6,998 nt of DNA from the NCBI GenBank assembly GCA_964424205.1, contig CAYRIF010000197.1, positions 1-6,998 on the forward strand, given 5' to 3'. Origin of the DNA: CAYRIF01 sp964424205 (GTDB taxonomy: Bacteria > Bacteroidota > Bacteroidia > Cytophagales > Cyclobacteriaceae). A program made the translations under genes and the position numbers. The notes beneath the pieces were generated by a model. The model ran no database searches. It saw nothing but the letters and a program-made list of their open reading frames with translations, and had not been told where the DNA came from. Below are positions 1-4,978 of this stretch, piece by piece (the stretch's first letter is position 1; each line of letters starts with the position of its first letter).

Positions 1-111
1 AGGAAAAACCCACATCATCAAACCAATAGCGGTTAAGAAAACGCCAATGACTATATAGGCGATTAGCGAGTTCAAAAAACTATTTATTTCTTTGATTAAA
101 ACCCGAATCAT
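1..111 (-). CDS. gldF: GldF-like ABC transporter permease, N-terminal fragment
   Basis: Only the first 37 codons are in the window; the gene continues beyond position 1. The peptide begins MIRVLIKEINSFLNSLIAYI and runs into a hydrophobic stretch (about residues 16-36) that would be the first transmembrane helix. An 'EINSF' segment followed by a first helix of this kind is typical of the GldF permease that partners the GldA ATPase in the gliding-motility-associated ABC transporter of Bacteroidota. The ATG (111-109) overlaps the gldA stop codon (110-108) as ATGA, so the two genes are co-transcribed and probably translationally coupled. The GldA/F/G transporter sits in the inner membrane; its substrate is not established, and it is not found in every gliding species. 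The family call rests on a short N-terminus plus the neighbour. A generic ABC-2 type permease is the alternative. Confidence 0.8.
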   Translation of the reverse strand, partial: MIRVLIKEINSFLNSLIAYIVIGVFLTAIGLMMWVFP

Positions 112-1031
112 GAATTGATATTTTTTGTGAGTTTATGAAATATATTTTCTAGCGACACTTCTTCTTGTTTCAGCTCCAGTAGCGATTTTCTATGCTCCAT
201 GGCAAAGTTGAAAATTACAGGACGAAGATCCTTACTCAGTTCTGTATGAATAATATAAGTACCTATCTCTTCTTCTATCACCTCCAAAACACCATCAATA
301 GATTTTAACTCTTCCACCTCTATTCTTTCTGCAAACTGTGCCGTTAACTTGTGATAGGTCTCCACTCCTTGCTGCAAACCTTCCACTGTTTTATCCACTA
401 CTATTTTACCTGAGTCTATAATAATCACTCGATTGCACAATGCCTCCACCTCTTGCATGATGTGGGTTGAAAATATTACTGTTTTATCCTGACTGATATT
501 TTTAATCAAATTTCTTATCTCTACAATCTGATTTGGATCAAGTCCTGTGGTTGGCTCATCCAATATAAACACCTCTGGATCATGCACCATTGCTTGCGCC
601 AAACCGACTCGCTGCCTATATCCCTTCGACAAAGCTCCTATCTTTTTATGCTGCTCTACCCCCAGTCCACACATCTCTATCATCTCATTCACCCTCAATC
701 TGCCATTCCTTCCCGACAAGCCATGCAAAGATGCAATGAACTCTAAATACTCATGCACATACATGTCTAGGTACAGCGGATTATGCTCTGGCAGGTAACC
801 AATGAGTTTTCTTACCTCCATGGGTCTCTCCACCACATCATACCCACAAACTTCTATGGTTCCAAAAGTAGGTGGAATGTAGCAAGTAGCAATTTTCATG
901 GTGGTAGATTTTCCGGCACCATTAGGACCCAAAAAACCTAATATCTCTCCCTTGCTAACCTCAAAAGAAATAGCATCGACCGCATGTTGATTGCCATAGA
1001 TTTTCGTAAGATTTTTTACACTTATAGACAT
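108..1031 (-). CDS. gldA: Gliding motility-associated ABC transporter ATP-binding protein GldA
   Basis: A 307-residue ABC ATPase that powers a membrane transporter with the GldF/GldG permeases. Numbered from the ATG at 1031, it shows Walker A GPNGAGKS (35-42), a Q-loop region reading GYLPEHNPLY (78-87, with Glu where most ABC ATPases have Gln; the YLPEHNPLY string is characteristic of GldA), the signature LSKGYRQ (134-140), Walker B FILDEP (155-160), the D-loop GLD (163-165) and the switch His190. About 110 residues follow the nucleotide-binding domain, as in drug-type ABC-2 ATPases. The length fits GldA proteins (about 300). An in-frame TTG at 1052 would add seven residues, but it lies inside the likely -7 promoter box at 1050-1057, so ATG 1031 is preferred; the next residues SISVKNLTKIYG are the usual family start. 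The stop overlaps gldF. Family identity is strong. A role in gliding is inferred from the family only. Confidence 0.92.
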   Translation of the reverse strand: MSISVKNLTKIYGNQHAVDAISFEVSKGEILGFLGPNGAGKSTTMKIATCYIPPTFGTIEVCGYDVVERPMEVRKLIGYLPEHNPLYLDMYVHEYLEFIASLHGLSGRNGRLRVNEMIEMCGLGVEQHKKIGALSKGYRQRVGLAQAMVHDPEVFILDEPTTGLDPNQIVEIRNLIKNISQDKTVIFSTHIMQEVEALCNRVIIIDSGKIVVDKTVEGLQQGVETYHKLTAQFAERIEVEELKSIDGVLEVIEEEIGTYIIHTELSKDLRPVIFNFAMEHRKSLLELKQEEVSLENIFHKLTKNINS

Positions 1032-1049
1032 ACACTTTTTATCTTCGGA

Positions 1050-1057
1050 CAAATGTA
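1050..1057 (-). promoter_or_regulatory. Candidate -7 box for gldA
   Basis: The minus strand reads TACATTTG here, an exact match to the Bacteroidota sigma-ABfr -7 consensus TAnnTTTG. It lies 18 nt upstream of the ATG at 1031. No clear TTG is present 19-21 nt further upstream, so the -33 half is weak or absent. The transcript leader would be very short. Confidence 0.45.
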
Positions 1058-1118
1058 AAAATACAAACCATCATTTTAGGCTAAAACTCAGGAAATTTAT
1101 AGAGAATTCGCCCAACCC

Positions 1119-1817
1119 CTAGCTTTTTCCTTTGGGACGTAATGGTCTAACTTCAATATCAACATGATGGTAGTTGTCAGGGGTTTCTAGCACATGCAAA
1201 ATCGTAGCGGCTATATCATCAGGCATCATCATATTATCGTTGGCATCAATCTCGGCGATATTATCAAAAAAGTTTGTTTTTGTAGAACCGGGATAGATGG
1301 TTGTTACTTTAATTCCAAATTCCCGCAATTCTTTATACATCGACTGAGAAATCCCCCGCACCGCATGCTTGGTGGCACAATAACCAGCCATTTGTGGAAT
1401 GCCCGTTGTCGCTGCAATAGAAGCAATATTGATAATATGCCCCATTTCCATCTCCTTCATCTTTGGCACGACTGCTTTCGAACAATAAAAAAGTCCATGC
1501 ACATTGGTATCAAACATCTCCTTCCATTCTTCCACATCCGCCAACTCAATTCGCGACACAAATCCAACCCCAGCATTGTTAATCAGCACGTGAATGTCAC
1601 TCCTAATTAATTCTACAGTTTTATGGTAAGACTTTTCAACAGCCGTGAAGTACCGTATATCTGTTCTGAAAAAATGAAAATTTTTATCCTCAACATTTGG
1701 CTTTGTTCTACCCCATCCTACCACAGTCATACCTTTACTCAGCAGTAGTTTTAAAGTAGCCAGTCCAATCCCCCTGCTAACACCTGTTATAACCGCTACT
1801 TTGTTTTTTAAGTCCAT
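1119..1817 (-). CDS. Short-chain dehydrogenase/reductase (SDR) family oxidoreductase
   Basis: A 232-residue classical SDR: a cytosolic NAD(P)-dependent oxidoreductase with a single Rossmann domain. Visible motifs are the cofactor glycine motif TGVSRGIG (11-18), NNAG (80-83), and the catalytic tetrad Asn105, Ser133, Tyr146 and Lys150 (YCATK at 146-150), followed by the PG motif at 176-177. Arg37 at the end of the second strand (GWGR, 34-37) favours NADP(H) over NAD(H). The length is slightly short for the family (about 250). Substrate cannot be assigned; relatives include carbonyl reductases of the YdfG type. The ATG at 1815-1817 is preceded by AGAGGA immediately upstream, which is too close for a normal Shine-Dalgarno; poor ribosome sites are usual in this phylum. 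It has its own promoter and lies 87 bp upstream of the gldA start in the same direction, with no obvious terminator between, so some read-through into gldA is possible. Confidence 0.9.
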   Translation of the reverse strand: MDLKNKVAVITGVSRGIGLATLKLLLSKGMTVVGWGRTKPNVEDKNFHFFRTDIRYFTAVEKSYHKTVELIRSDIHVLINNAGVGFVSRIELADVEEWKEMFDTNVHGLFYCSKAVVPKMKEMEMGHIINIASIAATTGIPQMAGYCATKHAVRGISQSMYKELREFGIKVTTIYPGSTKTNFFDNIAEIDANDNMMMPDDIAATILHVLETPDNYHHVDIEVRPLRPKGKS

Positions 1818-1841
1818 TCCTCTTATAAAATAATTGATTTA

Positions 1842-1871
1842 CAATATTACACCATAAACGACTATCAACAA
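1842..1871 (-). promoter_or_regulatory. Predicted promoter for the SDR gene (-33 TTG, -7 TAATATTG)
   Basis: On the minus strand a TTG at 1871-1869 is separated by exactly 19 nt from TAATATTG at 1849-1842. This matches the Bacteroidota TTG-N19-TAnnTTTG layout with one mismatch in the -7 box. It lies 24 nt upstream of the ATG at 1817. Confidence 0.5.
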
Positions 1872-1942
1872 TCCATAGTATTATTTTTTTCAAAAGAAAA
1901 GTATAAAGTGGTTCATAAACGTGGAGGAATTAAAATCCGAGA

Positions 1943-1958
1943 CTCGTAGAAATAGTAA
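1943..1958 (-). promoter_or_regulatory. Degenerate copy of the CGTA-TTTC-TACG motif
   Basis: The minus strand contains CTATTTCTACGA. It keeps the TTTC core and the right half-site TACG of the motif at 2053-2068 (11 of 16 positions match) but has lost the left CGTA. It touches the 3' foot of the hairpin at 1956-1990. It may be a decayed site or chance. Confidence 0.25.
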
Positions 1959-1990
1959 GCGCCCAGCGTTACTAGAACACTGAGCACTTA
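1956..1990 (-). other. Long RNA-type hairpin, favoured on the minus strand
   Basis: On the minus strand AAGTGCTCAGTGTT pairs with AACGCTGGGCGCTT around a 5-nt loop (CTAGT). With an outer U-A pair this gives a 15-bp stem with no bulge: 12 Watson-Crick pairs and 3 G-U pairs. On the plus strand the three G-U pairs become C-A mismatches, so the structure is expected only in RNA read leftward. No T-run follows, so it is not a simple intrinsic terminator. It sits downstream of the motif/-7 pair at 2025-2068 and upstream of the SDR promoter. It may be a small RNA, a leader structure or a repeat-element hairpin. No known RNA family is recognised. Confidence 0.45.
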
Positions 1991-2024
1991 GCTGTTTGAA
2001 AGGGACCTTTGCTTTCTTGATGTA

Positions 2025-2032
2025 AAAGTATA
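2025..2032 (-). promoter_or_regulatory. Candidate -7 box downstream of the motif at 2053-2068
   Basis: The minus strand reads TATACTTT, one mismatch from TAnnTTTG. It starts 20 nt after the motif; the equivalent gap at the operon promoter is 21 nt. No gene start follows closely. A transcript from here would run through the hairpin at 1956-1990 toward the SDR gene. Confidence 0.3.
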
Positions 2033-2052
2033 GGGGTGGTGATGGATTAAAA

Positions 2053-2068
2053 AGCGTAGAAATACGTA
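2053..2068 (-). promoter_or_regulatory. Palindromic motif CGTA-TTTC-TACG, candidate regulator site
   Basis: The minus strand reads TACGTATTTCTACGCT, containing a perfect inverted repeat CGTA/TACG around TTTC. It matches the motif upstream of the signalling operon (4795-4810) at 12 of 16 positions, lies in the same orientation, and is followed by a -7-like box at nearly the same distance. Inverted half-sites with a short spacer suit a dimeric NarL/LuxR-type regulator such as the one encoded next to it. Binding is inferred. Confidence 0.4.
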
Positions 2069-2229
2069 TGGGTTGAAAAATATAATATTGTTTTTTCTTC
2101 AAGTATTTTAACATCCCGTACCTACGACACGCTAGCTATCATTTGAATTTTTTTTTACAAATATATCACTCCTATGGAGCTCATCCTGCTTTACATAAAC
2201 ATAAGTACAGAAGTCCTAATTCTTAAGTT

Positions 2230-2329
2230 NNNNNNNNNNNNNNNNNNNNNNNNNNNNNNNNNNNNNNNNNNNNNNNNNNNNNNNNNNNNNNNNNNNNNNN
2301 NNNNNNNNNNNNNNNNNNNNNNNNNNNNN
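2230..2329. other. Assembly gap, exactly 100 N
   Basis: One hundred consecutive N. The round number is the usual placeholder for a scaffold gap of unknown size, so true distances across it are not known. The gap removes the end of the response regulator gene and everything between it and the intergenic region on its left. Confidence 0.98.
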
Positions 2330-2424
2330 CGTGGGCTTAGCTTCATCTCTACGCCAATCTCTGCATTGGTATTTCCGTCACATATCAATTGCAAAACGGT
2401 GAGTTCTTTGTCTGTGAAATCAAT
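2330..2424 (-). pseudogene. LuxR-type HTH fragment of the response regulator, out of frame and cut by the gap
   Basis: Read in the +1-shifted frame, this segment encodes 31 residues beginning IDFTDKELTVLQLICDG and continuing to KLSP. This is the first part of a LuxR/NarL-type DNA-binding domain: the 'T-x-(K/R)-E-L-x-V-L' helix, the 'G-x-(S/T)-N-x-E-I' helix with NTNAEIG, and the start of the LS(P/x)RTV recognition-helix region. It belongs to the receiver gene at 2385-2885, whose frame ends at a stop inside this segment. Restoring one A in the minus-strand run at 2424-2427 joins EERK to IDFTDKE. The rest of the domain, about 25-30 residues by family length, would lie in the gap. Confidence 0.85.
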
Positions 2425-2885
2425 TTTCTTTCCTCTTTTACTTTTGTCTCTTCTTTTCTATTCAAGAATCCTTCTATCAGCATATCCGTCATCCATTTAT
2501 TAAAATAGAGTCCTTTGTCCATCACATTTGTAATGGTTTCTGTTACTTCCTTGACATCTGTGTTTTTTAGCAAATACCCATGTACGCCGATATCAACCAA
2601 GTGCTTGATAAATTCTTCATCGTCATGCATCGTAAGCATAATAATCTTCACCTCAGGATAATCAGACAACACTTGCTTCGTTGCCTCAATACCATCCATT
2701 TCAGGCATTTTTATATCCATCAGTATAATATCAGGCACATTGTCTTTCAATTTTTCCAGCAATGCCACACCGTTCTCCGCTTCATCAATCAGGTCTATCC
2801 CTTCGATATCATCCAAAACAGCAATCATTCCTCTTCTAAATAGCTTGTGGTCGTCTGCGATAATAACTTTAATATTACTCTTCAT
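2385..2885 (-). CDS. Response regulator, NarL/LuxR type; frameshifted before its HTH domain
   Basis: The partner of the adjacent histidine kinase: a cytoplasmic transcription factor activated by phosphorylation. The 166-codon frame has a complete receiver domain with acidic Asp11/Asp12, phospho-acceptor Asp57 (LMDIKMPEMDG, 55-65), Thr85 and Lys107. After residue 154 the frame turns to unrelated sequence (about 12 residues) and stops. The correct DNA-binding domain continues in the next frame (2330-2424). A single missing A in a homopolymer explains this, either as a sequencing/assembly error next to the gap or as a real inactivating mutation. The ATG (2885-2883) lies inside the end of the kinase gene with an 11-bp overlap, which is usual for kinase/regulator pairs and implies coupled translation. 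The intact protein would be about 210-215 residues. Without the HTH, the product as written could be phosphorylated but not bind DNA. Confidence 0.88.
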   Translation of the reverse strand: MKSNIKVIIADDHKLFRRGMIAVLDDIEGIDLIDEAENGVALLEKLKDNVPDIILMDIKMPEMDGIEATKQVLSDYPEVKIIMLTMHDDEEFIKHLVDIGVHGYLLKNTDVKEVTETITNVMDKGLYFNKWMTDMLIEGFLNRKEETKVKEERKLISQTKNSPFCN

Positions 2886-3708
2886 CGTTGATAGATTTTA
2901 TGTTAAACGTTACATTAGCAATTGTCCCCTTTGACTGGTCTTGTACAAAGTCTATTTTACCATCATAAACGCTAATCCTACTTTTAATGTTTTGTAGGCC
3001 AAGGCCAGCATCAGATTTTTTCCTTTCATTGTATTTTTGCATATCAAATCCCTTGCCATTATCTTCTACTTTTAATAGTACCGAATCCTCATTCATATGG
3101 ATTTCAACCCTAATTTTAGAAGCCTCCGCATGCTTTAGCGCATTGTTCACTAATTCTTGTAACACCCGATAAATAGACAACTTCAGCTCTTTTGATAGGT
3201 TTAGATTTTTATTCTCTCGCTGCACGTCATAACTTATTTCAAGTGTATCGGTTGCCTCATTTACCTTTTGGCACAACTCTTTAAGTGCAGCCTCCAGCCC
3301 AAATTTATCTAAAGTAGCAGGCAATAAGTCTTTCGTGATTCTACGCACGTTTGCAATGGTTTCATCTACTACATTGATGGTTTTATCCGTAATGCCACGC
3401 ATATCCTCACACCCTGCCTCGTTGTAAATTCTCGAAGCATTTAGCCGTACCAATGACAGTAATGCCCCCACCTCATCATGCAAATTTTCGGCAATACGCC
3501 TACGTTCTTTTTCCTGAGTCTCTATCGCAATTTTCAGCATATCTTTGTGGTGTTTCGTTTCTAATTCCTGAAAAGCATGCTTCTGCGCAAATACCCGTTT
3601 TTTATAAATTAACACAAAAACCACAAACCCCACCGCCATCAGTAAAATCACAAATGTTCCGACCAAAAATAGGAGTATATTATTTATTTGCTCGGCTGAC
3701 TGACCCAT
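2875..3708 (-). CDS. Membrane-anchored sensor histidine kinase, HisKA_3 (NarX/DegS-like) type
   Basis: A 277-residue kinase that would autophosphorylate and pass phosphate to the regulator at 2385-2885. One transmembrane helix (about 10-35) is followed by a short coiled stretch rich in K/E/Q (36-66). Next come the HisKA_3 dimerisation/phospho-acceptor box EKERRRIAENLHDEVG with His77, the conserved DLLPATLDKFGLEAAL segment (127-142), and a HATPase_c domain with N-box ELVNNALKH (185-193), G1 box DNGKGF (216-221) and G2 box GLGLQNIKSR (235-244). Almost nothing is available for a periplasmic or cytoplasmic sensor domain, so the signal probably comes through a partner, most simply the membrane protein encoded immediately upstream. 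Its ATG (3708) overlaps that gene by 25 bp, and its own 3' end overlaps the regulator start by 11 bp, so the three genes are tightly coupled. Confidence 0.93.
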   Translation of the reverse strand: MGQSAEQINNILLFLVGTFVILLMAVGFVVFVLIYKKRVFAQKHAFQELETKHHKDMLKIAIETQEKERRRIAENLHDEVGALLSLVRLNASRIYNEAGCEDMRGITDKTINVVDETIANVRRITKDLLPATLDKFGLEAALKELCQKVNEATDTLEISYDVQRENKNLNLSKELKLSIYRVLQELVNNALKHAEASKIRVEIHMNEDSVLLKVEDNGKGFDMQKYNERKKSDAGLGLQNIKSRISVYDGKIDFVQDQSKGTIANVTFNIKSINDEE

Positions 3709-4349
3709 ATCGCTTTGGCTATTAGTAGATTTAGAATTACGTAAAGGAAATATTGTAAATAATATATCTGATGTAAAAAATCCTTAAACGCTTCTGTTTT
3801 TTCAGCTACATCAAAAAAGACTTTTAAAAACAAAGATAAGAAAAATGTACCTGCAAAATATAGTAATACTCCTGCATTAAACCAAAACATATCCTCCTGC
3901 TCCACTGTTTCAACCGTCAATTCTTTAAGCATTCTATAAAAGTATGATATTGCATAAATCATTAATACCAGGGAAGCAACGGCTCTAGTATTTGAATTGT
4001 AGTCAGTATAAACATCTTCTAAATAAATTGCATTTAAAACACAAAATGTTGTGAACAATACAATTATCAATAAAATAGTTTTCTTATAGCGTGCCTGCTT
4101 TGCAATACCAAAATACATAAAGCTATAAAAAGCAAATTCTACAACTGTAATTGCATGATAAAGCGGTAAATTATGGATAACCCTATAAGAAGTATACCAA
4201 GAAACAATATTAAACACTAAATGCAAAAGCAAAAATAAGAAAAACACTTTGAACGCTTCCCTTAAATTTGTGTACTTATAGACACTAATTGCAATGGGTA
4301 TCAATATTGACGCATTAGAAACTACTTCTCCTGTTTGAAATGAATTCAT
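3684..4349 (-). CDS. Seven-helix integral membrane protein, putative sensing partner of the kinase
   Basis: Function is not recognised. From the ATG at 4349 the protein has 221 residues and about seven hydrophobic helices: roughly 9-24, 33-51, 61-82, 91-110, 122-141, 155-179 and 195-216. The sixth contains FWFNAGVLLYFAGTFFLSLF (155-174), a pattern I associate with uncharacterised membrane proteins beside LuxR-type two-component genes in Bacteroidota (recollection, not checked). The loops are short, so any ligand would bind within the membrane or at its face. An in-frame ATG at 4391 would add 14 residues, but these overlap the upstream gene and are a polar/aromatic mix unlike a family N-terminus. 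ATG 4349 leaves an 11-bp gap to the upstream stop and is preferred. The 25-bp overlap with the kinase gene argues for a shared role (inference). Confidence 0.75.
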   Translation of the reverse strand: MNSFQTGEVVSNASILIPIAISVYKYTNLREAFKVFFLFLLLHLVFNIVSWYTSYRVIHNLPLYHAITVVEFAFYSFMYFGIAKQARYKKTILLIIVLFTTFCVLNAIYLEDVYTDYNSNTRAVASLVLMIYAISYFYRMLKELTVETVEQEDMFWFNAGVLLYFAGTFFLSLFLKVFFDVAEKTEAFKDFLHQIYYLQYFLYVILNLLIAKAIWVSQPSK

Positions 4350-4360
4350 ACAATCTAAAC

Positions 4361-4726
4361 CTACTGCCCATCGCCACAAAAACCAGGACATGGAAGCTCT
4401 GATCTAATAGCATATGCTTGATTACTTGAAGTCGCAAAAAGTGCAATGCTAGAATCCTGACTTTGTTGGTTGTCTTCTGATACTTTTGGAAATATATCGT
4501 TACCTTTGCAATCAGTTGCCACAACGTATAAATCCTTATCTCCATTTTGTGCGTACGCATAATACACCCTAATCCCTACTGCATCCTTTTGTGATAGCAG
4601 TCCTTCAATAGCTCTTTTGCTGTAAAAAAAAGCTCTGGTGACACCATGATTATCCGCTCTATGCGTTCCAATACCACTTTCAAATTCATTGATATCAATT
4701 GGTGTTACTTCTTTTCCTGTAAACAT
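4361..4726 (-). CDS. Small hypothetical protein with C-terminal PCPGFCG tail, first gene of the signalling operon
   Basis: A 121-residue protein with no signal peptide or membrane helix and no assigned function. The N-terminal two thirds looks folded: FFYSKRAIEGLLSQ (33-46), then GIRVYYAYAQNGDKDLYVVA (51-70), like two strands joined by a turn. A low-complexity Ser/Gln/Asp stretch follows (83-93), and the chain ends LPCPGFCGDGQ (111-121). Cysteines are at 73, 113 and 117; the CxxxC tail could bind metal, form a disulfide or be modified. I recall uncharacterised Bacteroidota proteins of similar size with a GIR(I/V)YY core and a PCPxxCG end, but could not check. The ATG (4726-4724) has no strong Shine-Dalgarno; the leader is A/T-rich. 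The gene stops 11 bp before the membrane protein and is preceded by the operon promoter and motif, so it is probably the most strongly expressed member. Confidence 0.75.
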   Translation of the reverse strand: MFTGKEVTPIDINEFESGIGTHRADNHGVTRAFFYSKRAIEGLLSQKDAVGIRVYYAYAQNGDKDLYVVATDCKGNDIFPKVSEDNQQSQDSSIALFATSSNQAYAIRSELPCPGFCGDGQ

Positions 4727-4765
4727 AATCTTTAAATTTTAAGTTAGAATTAAATGAATCATATT

Positions 4766-4773
4766 CCAAGGTA
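4766..4773 (-). promoter_or_regulatory. Predicted -7 box of the signalling operon (TACCTTGG)
   Basis: The minus strand reads TACCTTGG, one mismatch from TAnnTTTG, 39 nt before the ATG at 4726. The -33 position has no TTG; the end of the motif at 4795-4810 sits there instead, which suggests dependence on an activator (inference). Confidence 0.5.
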
Positions 4774-4794
4774 TGGATTTTTGAAAACTTAAAA

Positions 4795-4810
4795 TACGTA
4801 GAAACACGCA
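4795..4810 (-). promoter_or_regulatory. Candidate operator upstream of the signalling operon
   Basis: The minus strand reads TGCGTGTTTCTACGTA, an imperfect inverted repeat CGTG-TTTC-TACG. It ends 21 nt before the -7 box, overlapping where the -33 element would be, as expected for an activator that touches RNA polymerase. It shares 12 of 16 positions with the copy at 2053-2068, in the same orientation and with matching spacing. The adjacent LuxR-type regulator is the obvious candidate to bind it. Confidence 0.45.
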
Positions 4811-4857
4811 GAATGTCAATTCTACTAATTACAAAACAATTTATAAATGGTTAAGAG

Positions 4858-4887
4858 TTGAAATTTTAGCAATTAATGATACTTTTG
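4858..4887 (+). promoter_or_regulatory. Promoter of the tRNA-Arg gene (TTG-N19-TACTTTTG)
   Basis: TTG at 4858-4860 is followed after exactly 19 nt by TACTTTTG (4880-4887), a perfect match to the Bacteroidota -33/-7 consensus. The tRNA begins 16 nt after the -7 box. This is the best promoter in the window. Confidence 0.75.
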
Positions 4888-4903
4888 CAAAACAAAAATA
4901 AAT

Positions 4904-4977
4904 GCACCCGTAGTTCAACTGGATAGAATACCAGATTTCGGCTCTGGGGGTTGGGGGTTCGAATCCCTTCGGGTGTA
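4904..4977 (+). tRNA. tRNA-Arg (anticodon TCG)
   Basis: A 74-nt cloverleaf folds cleanly. The acceptor GCACCCG (4904-4910) pairs with CGGGTGT (4970-4976), with a G-U at the first pair, and the discriminator is A (4977). The D arm is GTTC/GAAT with GG in the loop and A20, an arginine identity base. The anticodon stem is CCAGA/TCTGG with loop TTTCGGC, giving anticodon TCG (4938-4940), which reads CGA and possibly other CGN codons. The T arm has loop TTCGAAT. The 3' CCA is not encoded (CAA follows), so it must be added by nucleotidyltransferase. The gene is divergent from the signalling operon. Confidence 0.96.
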
Positions 4978-4978
4978 C

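Larger units (their letters stand above)
1818..2229. other. 412-bp intergenic region up to the assembly gap
   Basis: No convincing protein gene is seen. The region holds the SDR promoter (1842-1871), a minus-strand hairpin (1956-1990), two copies of the CGTA/TACG motif (1943-1958 and 2053-2068), a short interrupted palindrome AAAGG-GA-CCTTT (1999-2010), and a second one, CTCC-TAT-GGAG (2169-2179), preceded by a T-run and ACAAATATATCA. The open stretch at 1890-2114 (minus) runs straight through the hairpin and a motif copy and has no family look. The mixture of palindromes beside an unassembled gap suggests repetitive or decayed DNA (inference). Confidence 0.6.

Noticed and set aside
547..798. 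Plus-strand frame inside gldA, and similar plus-strand frames at 1194-1610 and 2580-2843
   Set aside because: Antisense to genes with clear motifs (ABC ATPase, SDR, receiver); no independent start signals.
1879..1980. Short plus-strand frame containing VEELKSETRRNSKRPALLEH, which looks protein-like
   Set aside because: No plausible start codon or ribosome site, only about 33 codons, and it overlaps the SDR promoter; it could be a decayed gene end but there is not enough to claim it.
1999..2010. AAAGG-GA-CCTTT interrupted palindrome as an operator
   Set aside because: Five-base arms are expected by chance at this composition, and it is not repeated elsewhere in the window.
1890..2114. 74-codon open frame on the minus strand
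   Set aside because: It runs through the palindromic motif at 2053-2068 and the long hairpin, has no family resemblance, and its own promoter signal would lie inside the frame.
2174..2503. Plus-strand frame across the gap
   Set aside because: About a third of it is N; the rest is antisense to the response regulator.
4350..4391. Upstream ATG (4391) adding 14 residues to the membrane protein
   Set aside because: It overlaps the end of the small protein gene; the ATG at 4349 gives a normal 11-bp spacing and a more natural N-terminus.
4315..4560. Minus-strand frame overlapping the small Cys-tailed protein and the membrane protein
   Set aside because: An out-of-frame reading of two better-supported genes, with no recognisable features.
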